A stretch of DNA of 64,000 nt, taken from positions 1 through 64,000 of the forward strand of contig CALJUA010000119.1 in assembly GCA_937975715.1 (NCBI GenBank), given 5' to 3'. The DNA comes from an uncultured Candidatus Planktophila sp. GTDB lineage: Bacteria > Actinomycetota > Actinomycetes > Nanopelagicales > Nanopelagicaceae. Positions 1-7,681 of this stretch are shown in pieces (the first letter of the stretch is position 1; the number at the start of each line of letters is the position of its first letter). The notes under the pieces were generated by a model. That model was given only the letters and a program-made list of their open reading frames with translations, had not been told where the DNA came from and did not search any database. The translations under genes were made by a program, and so were the position numbers.

Positions 1-1
1 A

Positions 2-709
2 GAGACGCTCAACCTCGAGAATTACTTCAACGCAATTCGCCGTATGAATTTGCCGTTGTACTTCACCAATACTGCAATCATCACTATTCCCGCCGTCTTC
101 TTGACTCTCTTCCTGGGTTCATTGATGGCATTCGTTGTATCTCGCTATTCATTTAAGGCAAATGTTGGACTGCTCTTGTTCTTCACAGCAGGTAACTTGT
201 TGCCAGGACAGTTGATCTTCATCCCTCTCTTCAAGATGTACCTCGCAATCGGTGATGCAGTCGGCAATCGACGTTTCCTCTATGACTCTCACTGGGGAAT
301 CATTTTGATTCACGTTGCTTTCCAGATGGGCTTTGCAACTTTCGTTCTCAGCTCTTACATGAAGACGATTCCAAAAGAGATTTCAGAGTCAGCGATGATT
401 GACGGTGCATCTGTCTTTACTCACTACTTCCGAATCATCTTGCCGCTCTTGCGACCAGCTCTCGCTTCACTGACTGTGTTGATGACGACCTGGATCTACA
501 ACGACTTCTTCTGGGCTCTGGTACTCACATCCAGCGATAGCAAGAGACCAATTACCTCCGGCCTTGGCCGTCTCACCGGCGAATTCGTTACGGATTACAA
601 CCTCCTGGCGGCGGGCGCGATGATCGCGGCCCTACCTACCTTGATTGTCTTCTTCGTCCTCCGTAAGCAGTTTGTTTCAGGCCTGACCCTCGGCTCAACG
701 AAGGGCTAG
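2..709 (+). CDS. Sugar ABC transporter permease, MalG-like (5' end outside window)
   Basis: Inner-membrane permease of a CUT1-type carbohydrate ABC importer. The frame is open to the window edge, and the first visible residues (ETLNLENYF...) already match the periplasmic part that precedes the transmembrane core, so the true start lies upstream. Several hydrophobic segments are visible. The cytoplasmic EAA loop that docks the ATPase reads SAMIDGASVFTHYFRIILP, and the protein ends with a short polar tail. It is probably the last gene of a binding protein-permease-permease operon cut by the window. No ATPase follows; tRNA genes come next. The substrate cannot be read from this fragment. Confidence 0.85.
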   Translation, partial: ETLNLENYFNAIRRMNLPLYFTNTAIITIPAVFLTLFLGSLMAFVVSRYSFKANVGLLLFFTAGNLLPGQLIFIPLFKMYLAIGDAVGNRRFLYDSHWGIILIHVAFQMGFATFVLSSYMKTIPKEISESAMIDGASVFTHYFRIILPLLRPALASLTVLMTTWIYNDFFWALVLTSSDSKRPITSGLGRLTGEFVTDYNLLAAGAMIAALPTLIVFFVLRKQFVSGLTLGSTKG

Positions 710-761
710 TAGCTAATTTTTGATTTCTGGGCTTAACGCTTAGACTGCCTCCTCTACCACT

Positions 762-834
762 GCCCCCCTAGCTCAGTCGGTAGAGCGTTTCCATGGTAAG
801 GAAAAGGTCACCGGTTCGATTCCGGTGGGGGGCT
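762..834 (+). tRNA. tRNA-Thr (GGT)
   Basis: A full 73-nt cloverleaf. The acceptor GCCCCCC pairs with GGGGGGC, the D stem is GCTC/GAGC, and the anticodon stem TTTCC/GGAAA encloses loop ATGGTAA with anticodon GGT. The T arm is ACCGG-TTCGATT-CCGGT. No CCA is encoded. It lies upstream of tRNA-Met and rpmG, as in many actinobacteria. Confidence 0.95.
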
Positions 835-872
835 CGCAGTAAAGCTAGGCACAATTGAATATGTAAGGTCTT

Positions 873-946
873 GGCGGGGTAGCTCAGCTTGGTAGAGCAA
901 GCGGCTCATAATCGCTGTGTCGTGGGTTCAAATCCCGCCTCCGCTA
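873..946 (+). tRNA. tRNA-Met (CAT), elongator type
   Basis: A 74-nt cloverleaf. The acceptor GGCGGGG pairs with CTCCGCT with two G-T pairs, including position 1. The anticodon loop CTCATAA gives CAT, and the T arm is GTGGG-TTCAAAT-CCCGC. The anticodon stem lacks the three G-C pairs of an initiator, so this is an elongator tRNA. A lysidine-modified Ile tRNA cannot be fully excluded. No CCA is encoded. Confidence 0.92.
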
Positions 947-1012
947 CAAGTATTTTGCCCAAAAGAGTGCGCTCAGGTAGCCTGAGCCCACCAATCACGA
1001 AGGAGTAACACC

Positions 1013-1183
1013 ATGGCAAGCAAGAGCGCGGACGTACGTCCAAAGATCACCATGGCATGCGTGGATTGCAAAGAGCGTAACTACATCACCAAGAAGAACC
1101 GCCGCAACGATCCAGACCGCATGGAACTCAAGAAGTTCTGTCCACGTTGCAAGTCTTCAACTCTTCACCGCGAAACTCGCTAA
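1013..1183 (+). CDS. rpmG: 50S ribosomal protein L33
   Basis: A 56-residue L33, a small protein of the large ribosomal subunit near the E site. It carries four zinc-ligand cysteines in two CxxC pairs (C16/C19 and C43/C46), so this is the zinc-containing form. The start is the ATG preceded by AAGGAG with good spacing. Its stop codon overlaps the ATG of the following MaoC-like gene by one base, so the two are probably cotranscribed. The order tRNA-Thr, tRNA-Met, rpmG, MaoC pair is classic for actinobacteria. Confidence 0.96.
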   Translation: MASKSADVRPKITMACVDCKERNYITKKNRRNDPDRMELKKFCPRCKSSTLHRETR

Positions 1184-1572
1184 TGATTAGCCCGGATTCA
1201 ATCGGGCGTACCTTTCCTGGTACAGAGTCAATCACCATTTCTCAATCTGAAATCGATGCCTTCTGCGCCGTTATCGGCGAAACTGATTCCTCGATTGCAC
1301 CACCAACATTTTCAATTCGCATCTCACTCCAGCAATCTGAGGTAATTCTTACCAGCCCAGAAGTTGGCATTAAGTGGGATCGCCTTGTTCATGGCGATCA
1401 GAAGTTTGATATCAAGCGCCCTATCAAAGCTGGTGATGTCGTGACATGTTCTTCAACAATTGAAAGCGCTCGCGAAGTTGCTGGCAATGAAATCATTTCT
1501 GTTCGCTCTGATATTTCATCAGCTGAAGAACTTCTCGTTTCTTCATGGTCAACGTTGGTGATTCGCGCATGA
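1183..1572 (+). CDS. MaoC-like dehydratase N-terminal domain protein (HadA-like)
   Basis: A 129-residue protein of the FAS1-like/MaoC hot-dog dehydratase family, matching the HadA position in the actinobacterial rpmG-hadA-hadB cluster. In mycobacteria HadA pairs with catalytic HadB to dehydrate 3-hydroxyacyl-ACP in FAS-II. This protein lacks the D-x4-H hydratase motif, as expected for the structural or substrate-binding partner. I chose the ATG overlapping the rpmG stop; a longer open frame from 1147 would run into rpmG. The gene overlaps the following hadB-like gene by four bases. Mycolic-acid chemistry is not implied; the real substrate is unknown. Confidence 0.82.
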   Translation: MISPDSIGRTFPGTESITISQSEIDAFCAVIGETDSSIAPPTFSIRISLQQSEVILTSPEVGIKWDRLVHGDQKFDIKRPIKAGDVVTCSSTIESAREVAGNEIISVRSDISSAEELLVSSWSTLVIRA

Positions 1573-1961
1573 TTAAAGACCAAGTACTCGCCGAGAAAGT
1601 TTTCTATCTCAATCGCGCATTGCTCAAGCAATATGCCGATGCAAGCGGAGACCAGAACCCAATTCACCAAGATGAAGCATTCGCAAAGTCAGTTGGATTG
1701 CCAGATGTGATTGCCCACGGAATGCTGACTATGGCCCTTGTTGGTAAGTATGTTTCTGATGCTGCAGGTGGATCTGCAAAGGTCCTCGAATTCGGTGGCC
1801 GTTTCACAAAGCCAGTAATCGTTCCAGCTGGGCACGATGTAGACCTCACTGTCTCGGCAACAGTTTCTGATGTTGCCCAAGGCAAAGCGACGCTCTCGAT
1901 TTCAGCAACATCTGCTGGCGTCAAGGTATTAGGAATGGCTAAGGCCGTAGTCGCACTGTGA
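1569..1961 (+). CDS. MaoC-family hydratase/dehydratase (HadB-like)
   Basis: A 130-residue single hot-dog-fold MaoC protein, likely the catalytic subunit paired with the preceding gene. Near residues 28-33 it has the hydratase-2 motif D-x4-H (DQNPIH), whose Asp and His catalyse addition or removal of water on acyl thioesters. Downstream is the usual G-x-I-A-H-G-M-L helix segment (VIAHGMLTM). The ATG overlaps the upstream stop (ATGA), which indicates translational coupling. The TGA overlaps the GTG of the next gene. The role is probably fatty-acyl dehydration, but the acyl carrier and chain length are unknown. Confidence 0.85.
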   Translation: MIKDQVLAEKVFYLNRALLKQYADASGDQNPIHQDEAFAKSVGLPDVIAHGMLTMALVGKYVSDAAGGSAKVLEFGGRFTKPVIVPAGHDVDLTVSATVSDVAQGKATLSISATSAGVKVLGMAKAVVAL

Positions 1962-2851
1962 GCGCCACACAAGAAGTTCATGATTTAGCAGTTGCACGAC
2001 AAGCTGCACGTGCCGCCAAGGACTTTGCAAAATCTGACGAACTCCGTAACGAGATAGCGGCAAAAGGTTTTGAAGTTGTCGATGTTGCAGGTGGATATGA
2101 GCTTCGCTCAAAGAAGCGCTATGCGACATACGAATCTACTCGCGATATCCGCCCGATTAATTCAGGTAAATACGAAATCACCGTTGCGATGATTATTGAT
2201 GGTTTTCATGAGGATGCAGTTGCGACTCTAAAAACAATTAAAGCCAATAGCCCAGATTGTGCAATCACGATGCTGGTTCTTGGTGATGCTGGAATCTTGG
2301 CCGATGAGCTAGATGCGCGAACATCACTGGTTGTTGTGACCGAAAACTTTGGCTGGGGTGAGAATGCCAACGCGCTCTTGCGAAACGTTACAAGTGAATT
2401 CATTGTCATCATGGATCCATCTACGCGATTTACCGGCGATGCGATTGCGCCAGTTCTTGCAGAGCTGAAGAAACGAGAATTCGTAGCGGTCGGCTGGCGC
2501 GGGGGATTGGTTAACCTCGACGATGAATGGCGCAGCATTGATGACAAGGGTGCTGGCGAAGTTGATGTCCTCTTTAGCTACTTCATCGCAATGCACCGCG
2601 AAGATGCTCTCGCAGCTCGAGGCTTTAGTAACCGCGCGGTCTTCTATCGAAATGCAGATATCGAATTCTCACTAGGCCTTCGCCATGCCAATGGCCGCCT
2701 CTTGCAGATGGATTTACCTCTTGAGCAAGATCGCCACCATGGTTATCACGATTCTGATCCTGAATATCGCGATGCTCAATCAAAGAAGAATTACGACCGC
2801 ATCCTCGAGCGCTTCCGCGGTAAAGAGGCAATTCTTAGCCCACGCCGGTAG
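1958..2851 (+). CDS. Glycosyltransferase-2-like protein with CysS-like N-terminal tail
   Basis: A 297-residue protein with a GTG start that overlaps the preceding TGA. Residues 1 to about 50 (ARQAARAAKDFAKSDELR...) look like the C-terminal end of cysteinyl-tRNA synthetase, not like a glycosyltransferase. From about residue 70 the pattern is GT-A/family 2: a sugar-nucleotide-type strand, FGWGENANALLRNV, then FIVIMDPSTRF with a D-x-S in place of a canonical DxD. No membrane segment is evident. The gene sits between the MaoC pair and murB, where most actinobacteria have nothing. A role in envelope glycans is plausible from context; donor and acceptor are unknown. The fusion makes any family name tentative. 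Confidence 0.65.
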   Translation: MSATQEVHDLAVARQAARAAKDFAKSDELRNEIAAKGFEVVDVAGGYELRSKKRYATYESTRDIRPINSGKYEITVAMIIDGFHEDAVATLKTIKANSPDCAITMLVLGDAGILADELDARTSLVVVTENFGWGENANALLRNVTSEFIVIMDPSTRFTGDAIAPVLAELKKREFVAVGWRGGLVNLDDEWRSIDDKGAGEVDVLFSYFIAMHREDALAARGFSNRAVFYRNADIEFSLGLRHANGRLLQMDLPLEQDRHHGYHDSDPEYRDAQSKKNYDRILERFRGKEAILSPRR

Positions 2852-2860
2852 CCTTGGCTT

Positions 2861-3877
2861 ATGACCACTCTGAATAAGTACACATCACTGCGTGTGGGTG
2901 GTCCTGCTAAAAGCATCGTTAACGTTTCCACCGAAGAAGAAATCATTGCTGCTATTGAGGATGCCGGTGATTCGCCAGTCTTGATTATTGGTGGCGGCAG
3001 CAACGTTCTTATTTCAGATAGCGGCTTTGAAGGCACTGTTATTCGTATCGCCAACAATCAAGCAGAGTCTGAAGTTGATGCATGCAGTGGTGCAACTCTG
3101 ACAATTGGCGCTGGCGAAAATTGGGACTCCTTTGTTGTAACAACAATTTCACGCGGATTTGCTGGCCTTGAGACTTTAAGCGGAATTCCAGGCACAGTGG
3201 GCGCAGCACCTATTCAAAACATCGGTGCCTACGGCCATGAAGTATCAGAATTCATTACTCGTGTACGCACATATGATCGCCAAGCAAAAGCGATTAAAAC
3301 TTTTACCAATAGCGAGTGCGAATTTGAATACCGCAATTCGCATTTCAAGAAGCACCCTGGGCGCTACATCGTCTTATCTGTTCAGTTCCAGATTCGCCGT
3401 GGTGAAGTCTCGACTCCTATTACCTATGCGGAACTTGCCAAGAAGCTTGGAATCTCAGTGGGGGAGAAGGCTCCTGTTATCGACGTACGTAAAGCTGTGA
3501 TGGAACTTCGCGCTGCAAAGGGAATGTTGCTCAACCCTGATGATAAAGATTCATGGTCTGCAGGATCGTTCTTCACCAACCCAATTGTTTCTACAGAGGT
3601 TGCATCTGCACTTCCAGAGAACGCACCGAAGTGGCCTATGGCAGATGGTCGGGTTAAGACCAGTGCGGCATGGTTAATTGAGAATTCAGGAATCGCTAAA
3701 GGTCATACACATGGTGGCGCGCAGGTAAGTTCTAAACACGTATTAGCGTTAACGAATTCAGGTAGCGCAACAGCTGAAGAGATCTGCGAATTAGCGCGTG
3801 AAGTCCGCGCCAGCGTTGAAGCAAAGTTCGGGATTACTCTCGAACCAGAGGTAAACCTTGTGGGCCTAGCTCTCTAG
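2861..3877 (+). CDS. murB: UDP-N-acetylenolpyruvoylglucosamine reductase
   Basis: A 338-residue cytoplasmic FAD enzyme that reduces UDP-GlcNAc-enolpyruvate to UDP-MurNAc with NADPH in peptidoglycan precursor synthesis. The N-terminus has TSLRVGGPAK, followed by the FAD-binding stretch IIGGGSNVLISD and GIPGTVGAAPIQNIGAYG. The C-terminal domain contains AGSFFTNPI with the conserved catalytic Ser region, and a final glutamate region (LEPEVNLVG). The ATG follows the upstream stop by ten bases without a strong ribosome-binding site. murB at this spot is conserved in actinobacteria. It converges on aspC. Confidence 0.95.
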   Translation: MTTLNKYTSLRVGGPAKSIVNVSTEEEIIAAIEDAGDSPVLIIGGGSNVLISDSGFEGTVIRIANNQAESEVDACSGATLTIGAGENWDSFVVTTISRGFAGLETLSGIPGTVGAAPIQNIGAYGHEVSEFITRVRTYDRQAKAIKTFTNSECEFEYRNSHFKKHPGRYIVLSVQFQIRRGEVSTPITYAELAKKLGISVGEKAPVIDVRKAVMELRAAKGMLLNPDDKDSWSAGSFFTNPIVSTEVASALPENAPKWPMADGRVKTSAAWLIENSGIAKGHTHGGAQVSSKHVLALTNSGSATAEEICELAREVRASVEAKFGITLEPEVNLVGLAL

Positions 3878-3906
3878 AGCATCAAAACTTAAGTAGGCTC
3901 TCTAAC

Positions 3907-5100
3907 TTATTCGGTAAGAAGCTTCTTGATACGTCCGATACCTTCGACGATATCTTCATCGCTGGTTGCATACGAGAAACGTAGGTATCCAGAAGGTCCG
4001 AAAGCCTCACCTGGAACAGCTGCTACTTCAACTTCATCCAAGATGATTGTTGCGAGCTCTGCAGATGTATTAGCGACTTTGCCGCGGATTGACTTACCGA
4101 GCACACCCTTAACTGATGGATATACATAGAAAGCGCCCTGTGGTGTTGGGCAATTAAAGCCTGGGATCTCATTGAGCAGGCTGACGATTAATTTACGACG
4201 GCGATCAAATGCAACGCCCATCTCGTGGACTGCATCGAGGTTGCCGGTAAGGGCAGCGATTGCTGCGCGCTGTGAAACGTTAGCGACGTTTGATGTCAGG
4301 TGTGATTGAAGATTGGTTGCTGCCTTGATGACATCCTTTGGACCGATCATCCAGCCCACACGCCATCCTGTCATCGCATATGTCTTTGCAACTCCATTGA
4401 GAATGATTGTCTGATCAGCAAGACCTGGAACGGCCACTGGCATTGATGGAGCAGTCGCACCGTCGTAGAGAAGGTGCTCGTAAATTTCATCAGCGATAAT
4501 CCAGATGTTGTTCTTCAACGCCCACTCGCCGATTGCCTTTACCTGCTCTGGTGAGTAAACAGAACCTGTTGGGTTAGATGGAGAACAGAACAACAACGCC
4601 TTTGTCTTGCCTGTACGTGCTTGCTCGAGTTGATCAACAGTCACGAGGTAATTCTGAGTTTCATCAGCGAAAACTTCAACAGCTTTTCCACCTGCGAGCT
4701 TGATCGCCTCTGGATATGTTGTCCAGAAAGGTGAAGGAAGAATCACTTCATCATTAGGGTCAAGAATTGTTGCGAATGCTTGATAGACAGCTTGCTTTCC
4801 ACCGTTTGTAACAAGCACCTGATCAACGGTGATCTCGTAGTTGGAATCGCGCTTTGTCTTATCGACGATTGCTTGGCGAAGTTCAGGTAGACCCGGTGTT
4901 GGTGTGTATCGATGATTAGCAACAACCTTTGTCGCAGCAGCTGCTGCATCGACAATATAAGAAGGTGTTGGGAAATCTGGCTCGCCTGCTCCGAAGCCGA
5001 TGACGGGACGGCCAGCCGCCTTAAGGGCCTTGGCCTTTCCATCGACGGCTAATGTGGCTGACTCTGCGATTGCTGCGATACGCGCTGAAACTCTGCTCAT
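3907..5100 (-). CDS. aspC: Aspartate aminotransferase, class I, PLP-dependent
   Basis: A 397-residue fold-type I aminotransferase of the aspartate/prephenate aminotransferase subgroup. It interconverts aspartate and 2-oxoglutarate with oxaloacetate and glutamate. Visible features are FGAGEPDFPTP near the N-terminus, the substrate-loop NGGKQAVYQ, CSPSNPTGSVYS, IIADEIYEHLLYDG, the PLP lysine in NGVAKTYAMTGWRVGW around residue 238, and the C-terminal arginine region GYLRFSYA. It is transcribed toward murB and away from tRNA-Trp/secE. The short upstream gap gives no clear ribosome-binding site. Confidence 0.94.
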   Translation of the reverse strand: MSRVSARIAAIAESATLAVDGKAKALKAAGRPVIGFGAGEPDFPTPSYIVDAAAAATKVVANHRYTPTPGLPELRQAIVDKTKRDSNYEITVDQVLVTNGGKQAVYQAFATILDPNDEVILPSPFWTTYPEAIKLAGGKAVEVFADETQNYLVTVDQLEQARTGKTKALLFCSPSNPTGSVYSPEQVKAIGEWALKNNIWIIADEIYEHLLYDGATAPSMPVAVPGLADQTIILNGVAKTYAMTGWRVGWMIGPKDVIKAATNLQSHLTSNVANVSQRAAIAALTGNLDAVHEMGVAFDRRRKLIVSLLNEIPGFNCPTPQGAFYVYPSVKGVLGKSIRGKVANTSAELATIILDEVEVAAVPGEAFGPSGYLRFSYATSDEDIVEGIGRIKKLLTE

Positions 5101-5152
5101 GAGCGTAAGTCTGCCCTATTTTTGAGGGTAGGCGGGTGGCCAAATTGCCGGT

Positions 5153-5182
5153 TTTACTCACACTGCCCCCTGCCTCTACACT
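5153..5182 (+). promoter_or_regulatory. Putative sigma70-type promoter for tRNA-Trp/secE
   Basis: TTTACT and TACACT are separated by 18 bases, about 55 bases upstream of tRNA-Trp in a gap with no gene. This is a reading of the sequence only; no transcript data are available. Confidence 0.4.
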
Positions 5183-5237
5183 TCGACGCTCACGAGAAAT
5201 TTTTTCCTCGCCTTGGCGCGCCAAAAATCTCTCGCGA

Positions 5238-5311
5238 AGGGCAATAGCTCAATTGGCTAGAGTTGCCGTCTCCAAAGCGGCCGGTTGGGGGTTCGAGTCC
5301 CTCTTGCCCTG
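5238..5311 (+). tRNA. tRNA-Trp (CCA)
   Basis: A 74-nt cloverleaf. Acceptor AGGGCAA pairs with TTGCCCT, the D stem is GCTC/GAGT, the anticodon loop CTCCAAA gives CCA, and the T arm is GGGGG-TTCGAGT-CCCTC. It sits directly before secE, the conserved actinobacterial position. Confidence 0.96.
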
Positions 5312-5358
5312 CAAGTGCGTAGTAATAGTTGAACGAAACGAAGAGAAAAGGTACGAAC

Positions 5359-5595
5359 ATGAGTGATGCAGTAGAGAAGTCAGCGGATCATTCCGAGGGC
5401 AAGCTCAACGTCTTCGCACGCGTGGGTCTTTTCTATCGTCAGGTAGTCAACGAGCTCAAGAAGGTCGTATGGCCTACCCGCGAGATGCTTACTACTTACA
5501 CAGCAGTTGTACTCGTATTCGTTGCATTCATCATTGCCGTTGTATCCATTATCGACTTGGTTCTTACCAAGGTCGTCTTCTGGGTATTCGGTTAA
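5359..5595 (+). CDS. secE: Preprotein translocase subunit SecE
   Basis: A 78-residue SecE, the essential clamp of the SecYEG protein-conducting channel. It has a polar N-terminus, the amphipathic helix FYRQVVNELKKVVWPTRE with the conserved KKVxWP signature, and one transmembrane segment (about residues 45-70). I chose the ATG after AGAAAAGG; an in-frame codon at 5329 would add ten residues without support. The gene is followed nine bases later by nusG, a conserved pair. Confidence 0.95.
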   Translation: MSDAVEKSADHSEGKLNVFARVGLFYRQVVNELKKVVWPTREMLTTYTAVVLVFVAFIIAVVSIIDLVLTKVVFWVFG

Positions 5596-5604
5596 GGGGA
5601 GATC

Positions 5605-6342
5605 ATGACTGAAGAGATTAAGCACGACGCATTTGAGGCAGCTCTTGTTGCCAATGCTGAAGAAGTTGCTGCTCCAGTTGAAGAGATCGCTCTTCCAGCT
5701 GAGTCAACTGAACCAGAGCTCGCGCTCGCATCTGATGAAGATGGCGATATCGACTCTGATGAGAACGATCCAAATGCAGAGTTCCGTCGCACATTGGCAA
5801 CTGCTGCAGGCGATTGGTATGTAATCCATTCTTACGCAGGTTACGAGAAGAAGGTAAAGGGCAACCTTGCCAACCGTATCCACACTCTCAACATGGAGGA
5901 TTACATCTTCCAGGTTGAAGTACCTGAAGAAGAAGTAGTCGAATTCAAGAACGGCGCTCGCAAGGTTGTAAAGCGCAATGTCTACCCAGGTTATGTTCTT
6001 GTTCGTATGGATCTCACAGATGAGTCATGGTCTGTAGTTCGCAATACACCTGGTGTTACAGGCTTCGTCGGTAACGCACATAACCCAAGCCCACTTTCAC
6101 TTGATGATGTGGAGAAGATCCTTGCTCCACGTCCATCTAAGAAGGGCGACAAAGTCGAAGTTAAGGATGTCGACTTCGAAATCGGCGAGTCAGTCACCGT
6201 TATGGATGGCCCATTCGCAACGCTTCCTGCAAATATTTCAGAGATCATGCCAGAGCAGTCAAAGCTCAAGGTATTGGTCTCTATCTTCGGTCGCGAGACA
6301 CCGGTAGAGCTCAGCTTCAACCAGGTTCAGAAGATCGTTTAA
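5605..6342 (+). CDS. nusG: Transcription termination/antitermination factor NusG
   Basis: A 245-residue NusG, which binds RNA polymerase and couples it to Rho or the ribosome. An acidic, alanine-rich N-terminal extension of about 65 residues is typical of actinobacteria. It is followed by the NGN domain (DWYVIHSYAGYEKKVKGNL, then YPGYVLVRM and TPGVTGFVG) and a C-terminal KOW domain (GESVTVMDGPFATLPANI). The AGGGGAG ribosome-binding site lies seven bases before the ATG. Cotranscription with secE and rplK is likely. Confidence 0.96.
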   Translation: MTEEIKHDAFEAALVANAEEVAAPVEEIALPAESTEPELALASDEDGDIDSDENDPNAEFRRTLATAAGDWYVIHSYAGYEKKVKGNLANRIHTLNMEDYIFQVEVPEEEVVEFKNGARKVVKRNVYPGYVLVRMDLTDESWSVVRNTPGVTGFVGNAHNPSPLSLDDVEKILAPRPSKKGDKVEVKDVDFEIGESVTVMDGPFATLPANISEIMPEQSKLKVLVSIFGRETPVELSFNQVQKIV

Positions 6343-6377
6343 TTTTTCCTAGAAAAAACCAAGAAAAGAGATAAGAA

Positions 6378-6809
6378 ATGGCACCAAAGAAGAAGGTATC
6401 TGGCTTTATCAAGCTCCAGATCCAAGCTGGCGCTGCTACACCTGCTCCACCAGTAGGTCCAGCGCTCGGTCAGCACAGCGTAAACATCATGGAGTTCGTC
6501 AAGGCGTACAACGCTGCGACTGAAAGCCAAAAGGGTCAGATCATTCCGGTTGAGATCACTGTTTATGAAGATCGTACATTCGACTTCATTACAAAGACTC
6601 CACCAGCATCACGTTTGATCTTGAAGGCAGCAGGAGTCGAAAAGGGCTCAGCTATCCCTCACAAGACCAAGGTTGCAAACATCACCATGGCTCAGGTCAA
6701 GGAGATCGCAACAACAAAGATGGCAGACCTCAATGCAAATGACATTGAAGCAGCTGCAAAGATCATCGCAGGTACAGCACGCTCAATGGGCATCACTGTC
6801 TCTGCATAA
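6378..6809 (+). CDS. rplK: 50S ribosomal protein L11
   Basis: A 143-residue L11, part of the GTPase-associated centre. It has the N-terminal proline-rich turn (PAPPVGPALGQHSVNIM) that contacts thiostrepton-type drugs and RelA, and the C-terminal rRNA-binding domain. Length is normal. It is preceded by AAGAAAAGAGATAAG and followed by rplA after a gap of about 90 bases that contains a hairpin. Confidence 0.97.
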   Translation: MAPKKKVSGFIKLQIQAGAATPAPPVGPALGQHSVNIMEFVKAYNAATESQKGQIIPVEITVYEDRTFDFITKTPPASRLILKAAGVEKGSAIPHKTKVANITMAQVKEIATTKMADLNANDIEAAAKIIAGTARSMGITVSA

Positions 6810-6834
6810 TTAAATAGCTTTACAAACTAGATGT

Positions 6835-6868
6835 TTGTGGGAGAACCGCGCTGGTTCGTCAACCACAA
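6835..6868 (+). promoter_or_regulatory. Nested hairpin in rplK-rplA gap
   Basis: TTGTGG (6835-6840) can pair with CCACAA (6863-6868). Inside, GAACC (6843-6847) pairs with GGTTC (6853-6857) around a five-base loop. It ends about 33 bases before the rplA start and has no U-tract, so it is not a terminator. A role in L1 feedback binding or mRNA processing is a guess. Confidence 0.4.
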
Positions 6869-6901
6869 CCCGAACTGGTGAAAGCCAGAAAGAAGGAAGA
6901 A

Positions 6902-7606
6902 ATGAAGCGCTCAAAGAAGTACACAGAAGCGGCAGCAAAGGTCACTAAAGATCACCTTTTCACACCACTTCAGGCAGTAACACTCGCTAAGGAAACATCA
7001 ACAACTAAGTACGACGCGACAGTTGAAGTTGCTCTCGTTCTCGGCGTTGATCCAAAGAAGGCAGACCAGGCAATTCGTTCAACAGTGAACTTGCCACACG
7101 GAACCGGTAAGACCGCTCGCGTTTTGGTTTTCGCGAACGGAGAGCGTGCTGATGAAGCGCGTGCAGCTGGTGCAGATATCGTCGGTGGAGATGAACTCAT
7201 CGATGAGGTCTCAAAGGGTCGCTTGGACTTCGACGCTGTTGTAGCAACTCCTGACTTGATGGCTAAGGTGGGCCGTCTTGGTAAGGTGCTCGGAACACGT
7301 GGCTTGATGCCAAACCCAAAGACCGGAACAGTGACAACAGATGTCACTAAGGCGGTTACAGATATCAAGGGTGGAAAGATTGAGTTCCGCGTTGATAAGA
7401 ACTCAAACCTCCACTTCATCATCGGTAAGGTCTCATTCTCAGCAGAGCAGCTTGCAGATAACTATGCAGCAGCTCTTGAAGAAGTTCTTCGTGTGAAGCC
7501 AAACTCTTCAAAGGGTCGCTACATCCAGAAGGCAGTTGTTTCAACAACTATGGGCCCTGGTATCCAGGTAGATCCAAACCTCACACGCGAACCATCTGCT
7601 AACTAA
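6902..7606 (+). CDS. rplA: 50S ribosomal protein L1
   Basis: A 234-residue L1 of the mobile L1 stalk; in many bacteria L1 also represses its own operon. It shows the two-domain pattern with TTKYDATVEVALVLGVDPKK, GTGKTARVLVFA and the signature VLGTRGLMPNPKTGTV. I chose the ATG right after AGAAGGAAG over the GTG 24 bases upstream, because the ribosome-binding site sits between them. A strong terminator follows, ending the secE-nusG-rplK-rplA unit. Confidence 0.96.
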   Translation: MKRSKKYTEAAAKVTKDHLFTPLQAVTLAKETSTTKYDATVEVALVLGVDPKKADQAIRSTVNLPHGTGKTARVLVFANGERADEARAAGADIVGGDELIDEVSKGRLDFDAVVATPDLMAKVGRLGKVLGTRGLMPNPKTGTVTTDVTKAVTDIKGGKIEFRVDKNSNLHFIIGKVSFSAEQLADNYAAALEEVLRVKPNSSKGRYIQKAVVSTTMGPGIQVDPNLTREPSAN

Positions 7607-7622
7607 TTAGCAAAGGATTCAC

Positions 7623-7662
7623 AAGAATGGCCCTGGCAAAATGCCGGGGCCATTCTTCTTTT
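7623..7662 (+). terminator. Rho-independent terminator after rplA
   Basis: A 16-bp stem (7623-7638 with 7642-7657, one G-T pair, three-base loop AAA) is followed by CTTTT. It separates rplA from the antiporter gene. Confidence 0.9.
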
Positions 7663-7669
7663 ACCGCCA

Positions 7670-7675
7670 TATGAT
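7670..7675 (+). promoter_or_regulatory. Putative -10 box for a leaderless antiporter mRNA
   Basis: TATGAT ends six bases before the ATG at 7682, so transcription would begin at or next to the start codon. No Shine-Dalgarno sequence is present. No convincing -35 box; that region falls in the terminator stem. Confidence 0.45.
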
Positions 7676-7681
7676 TAATGC

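Noticed and set aside
5136..5366. 76-codon plus-strand frame
   Set aside because: Runs straight through the tRNA-Trp gene and its promoter region.
6970..7422. 150-codon minus-strand frame opposite rplA
   Set aside because: Shadow of L1 codon usage; no independent start signal.
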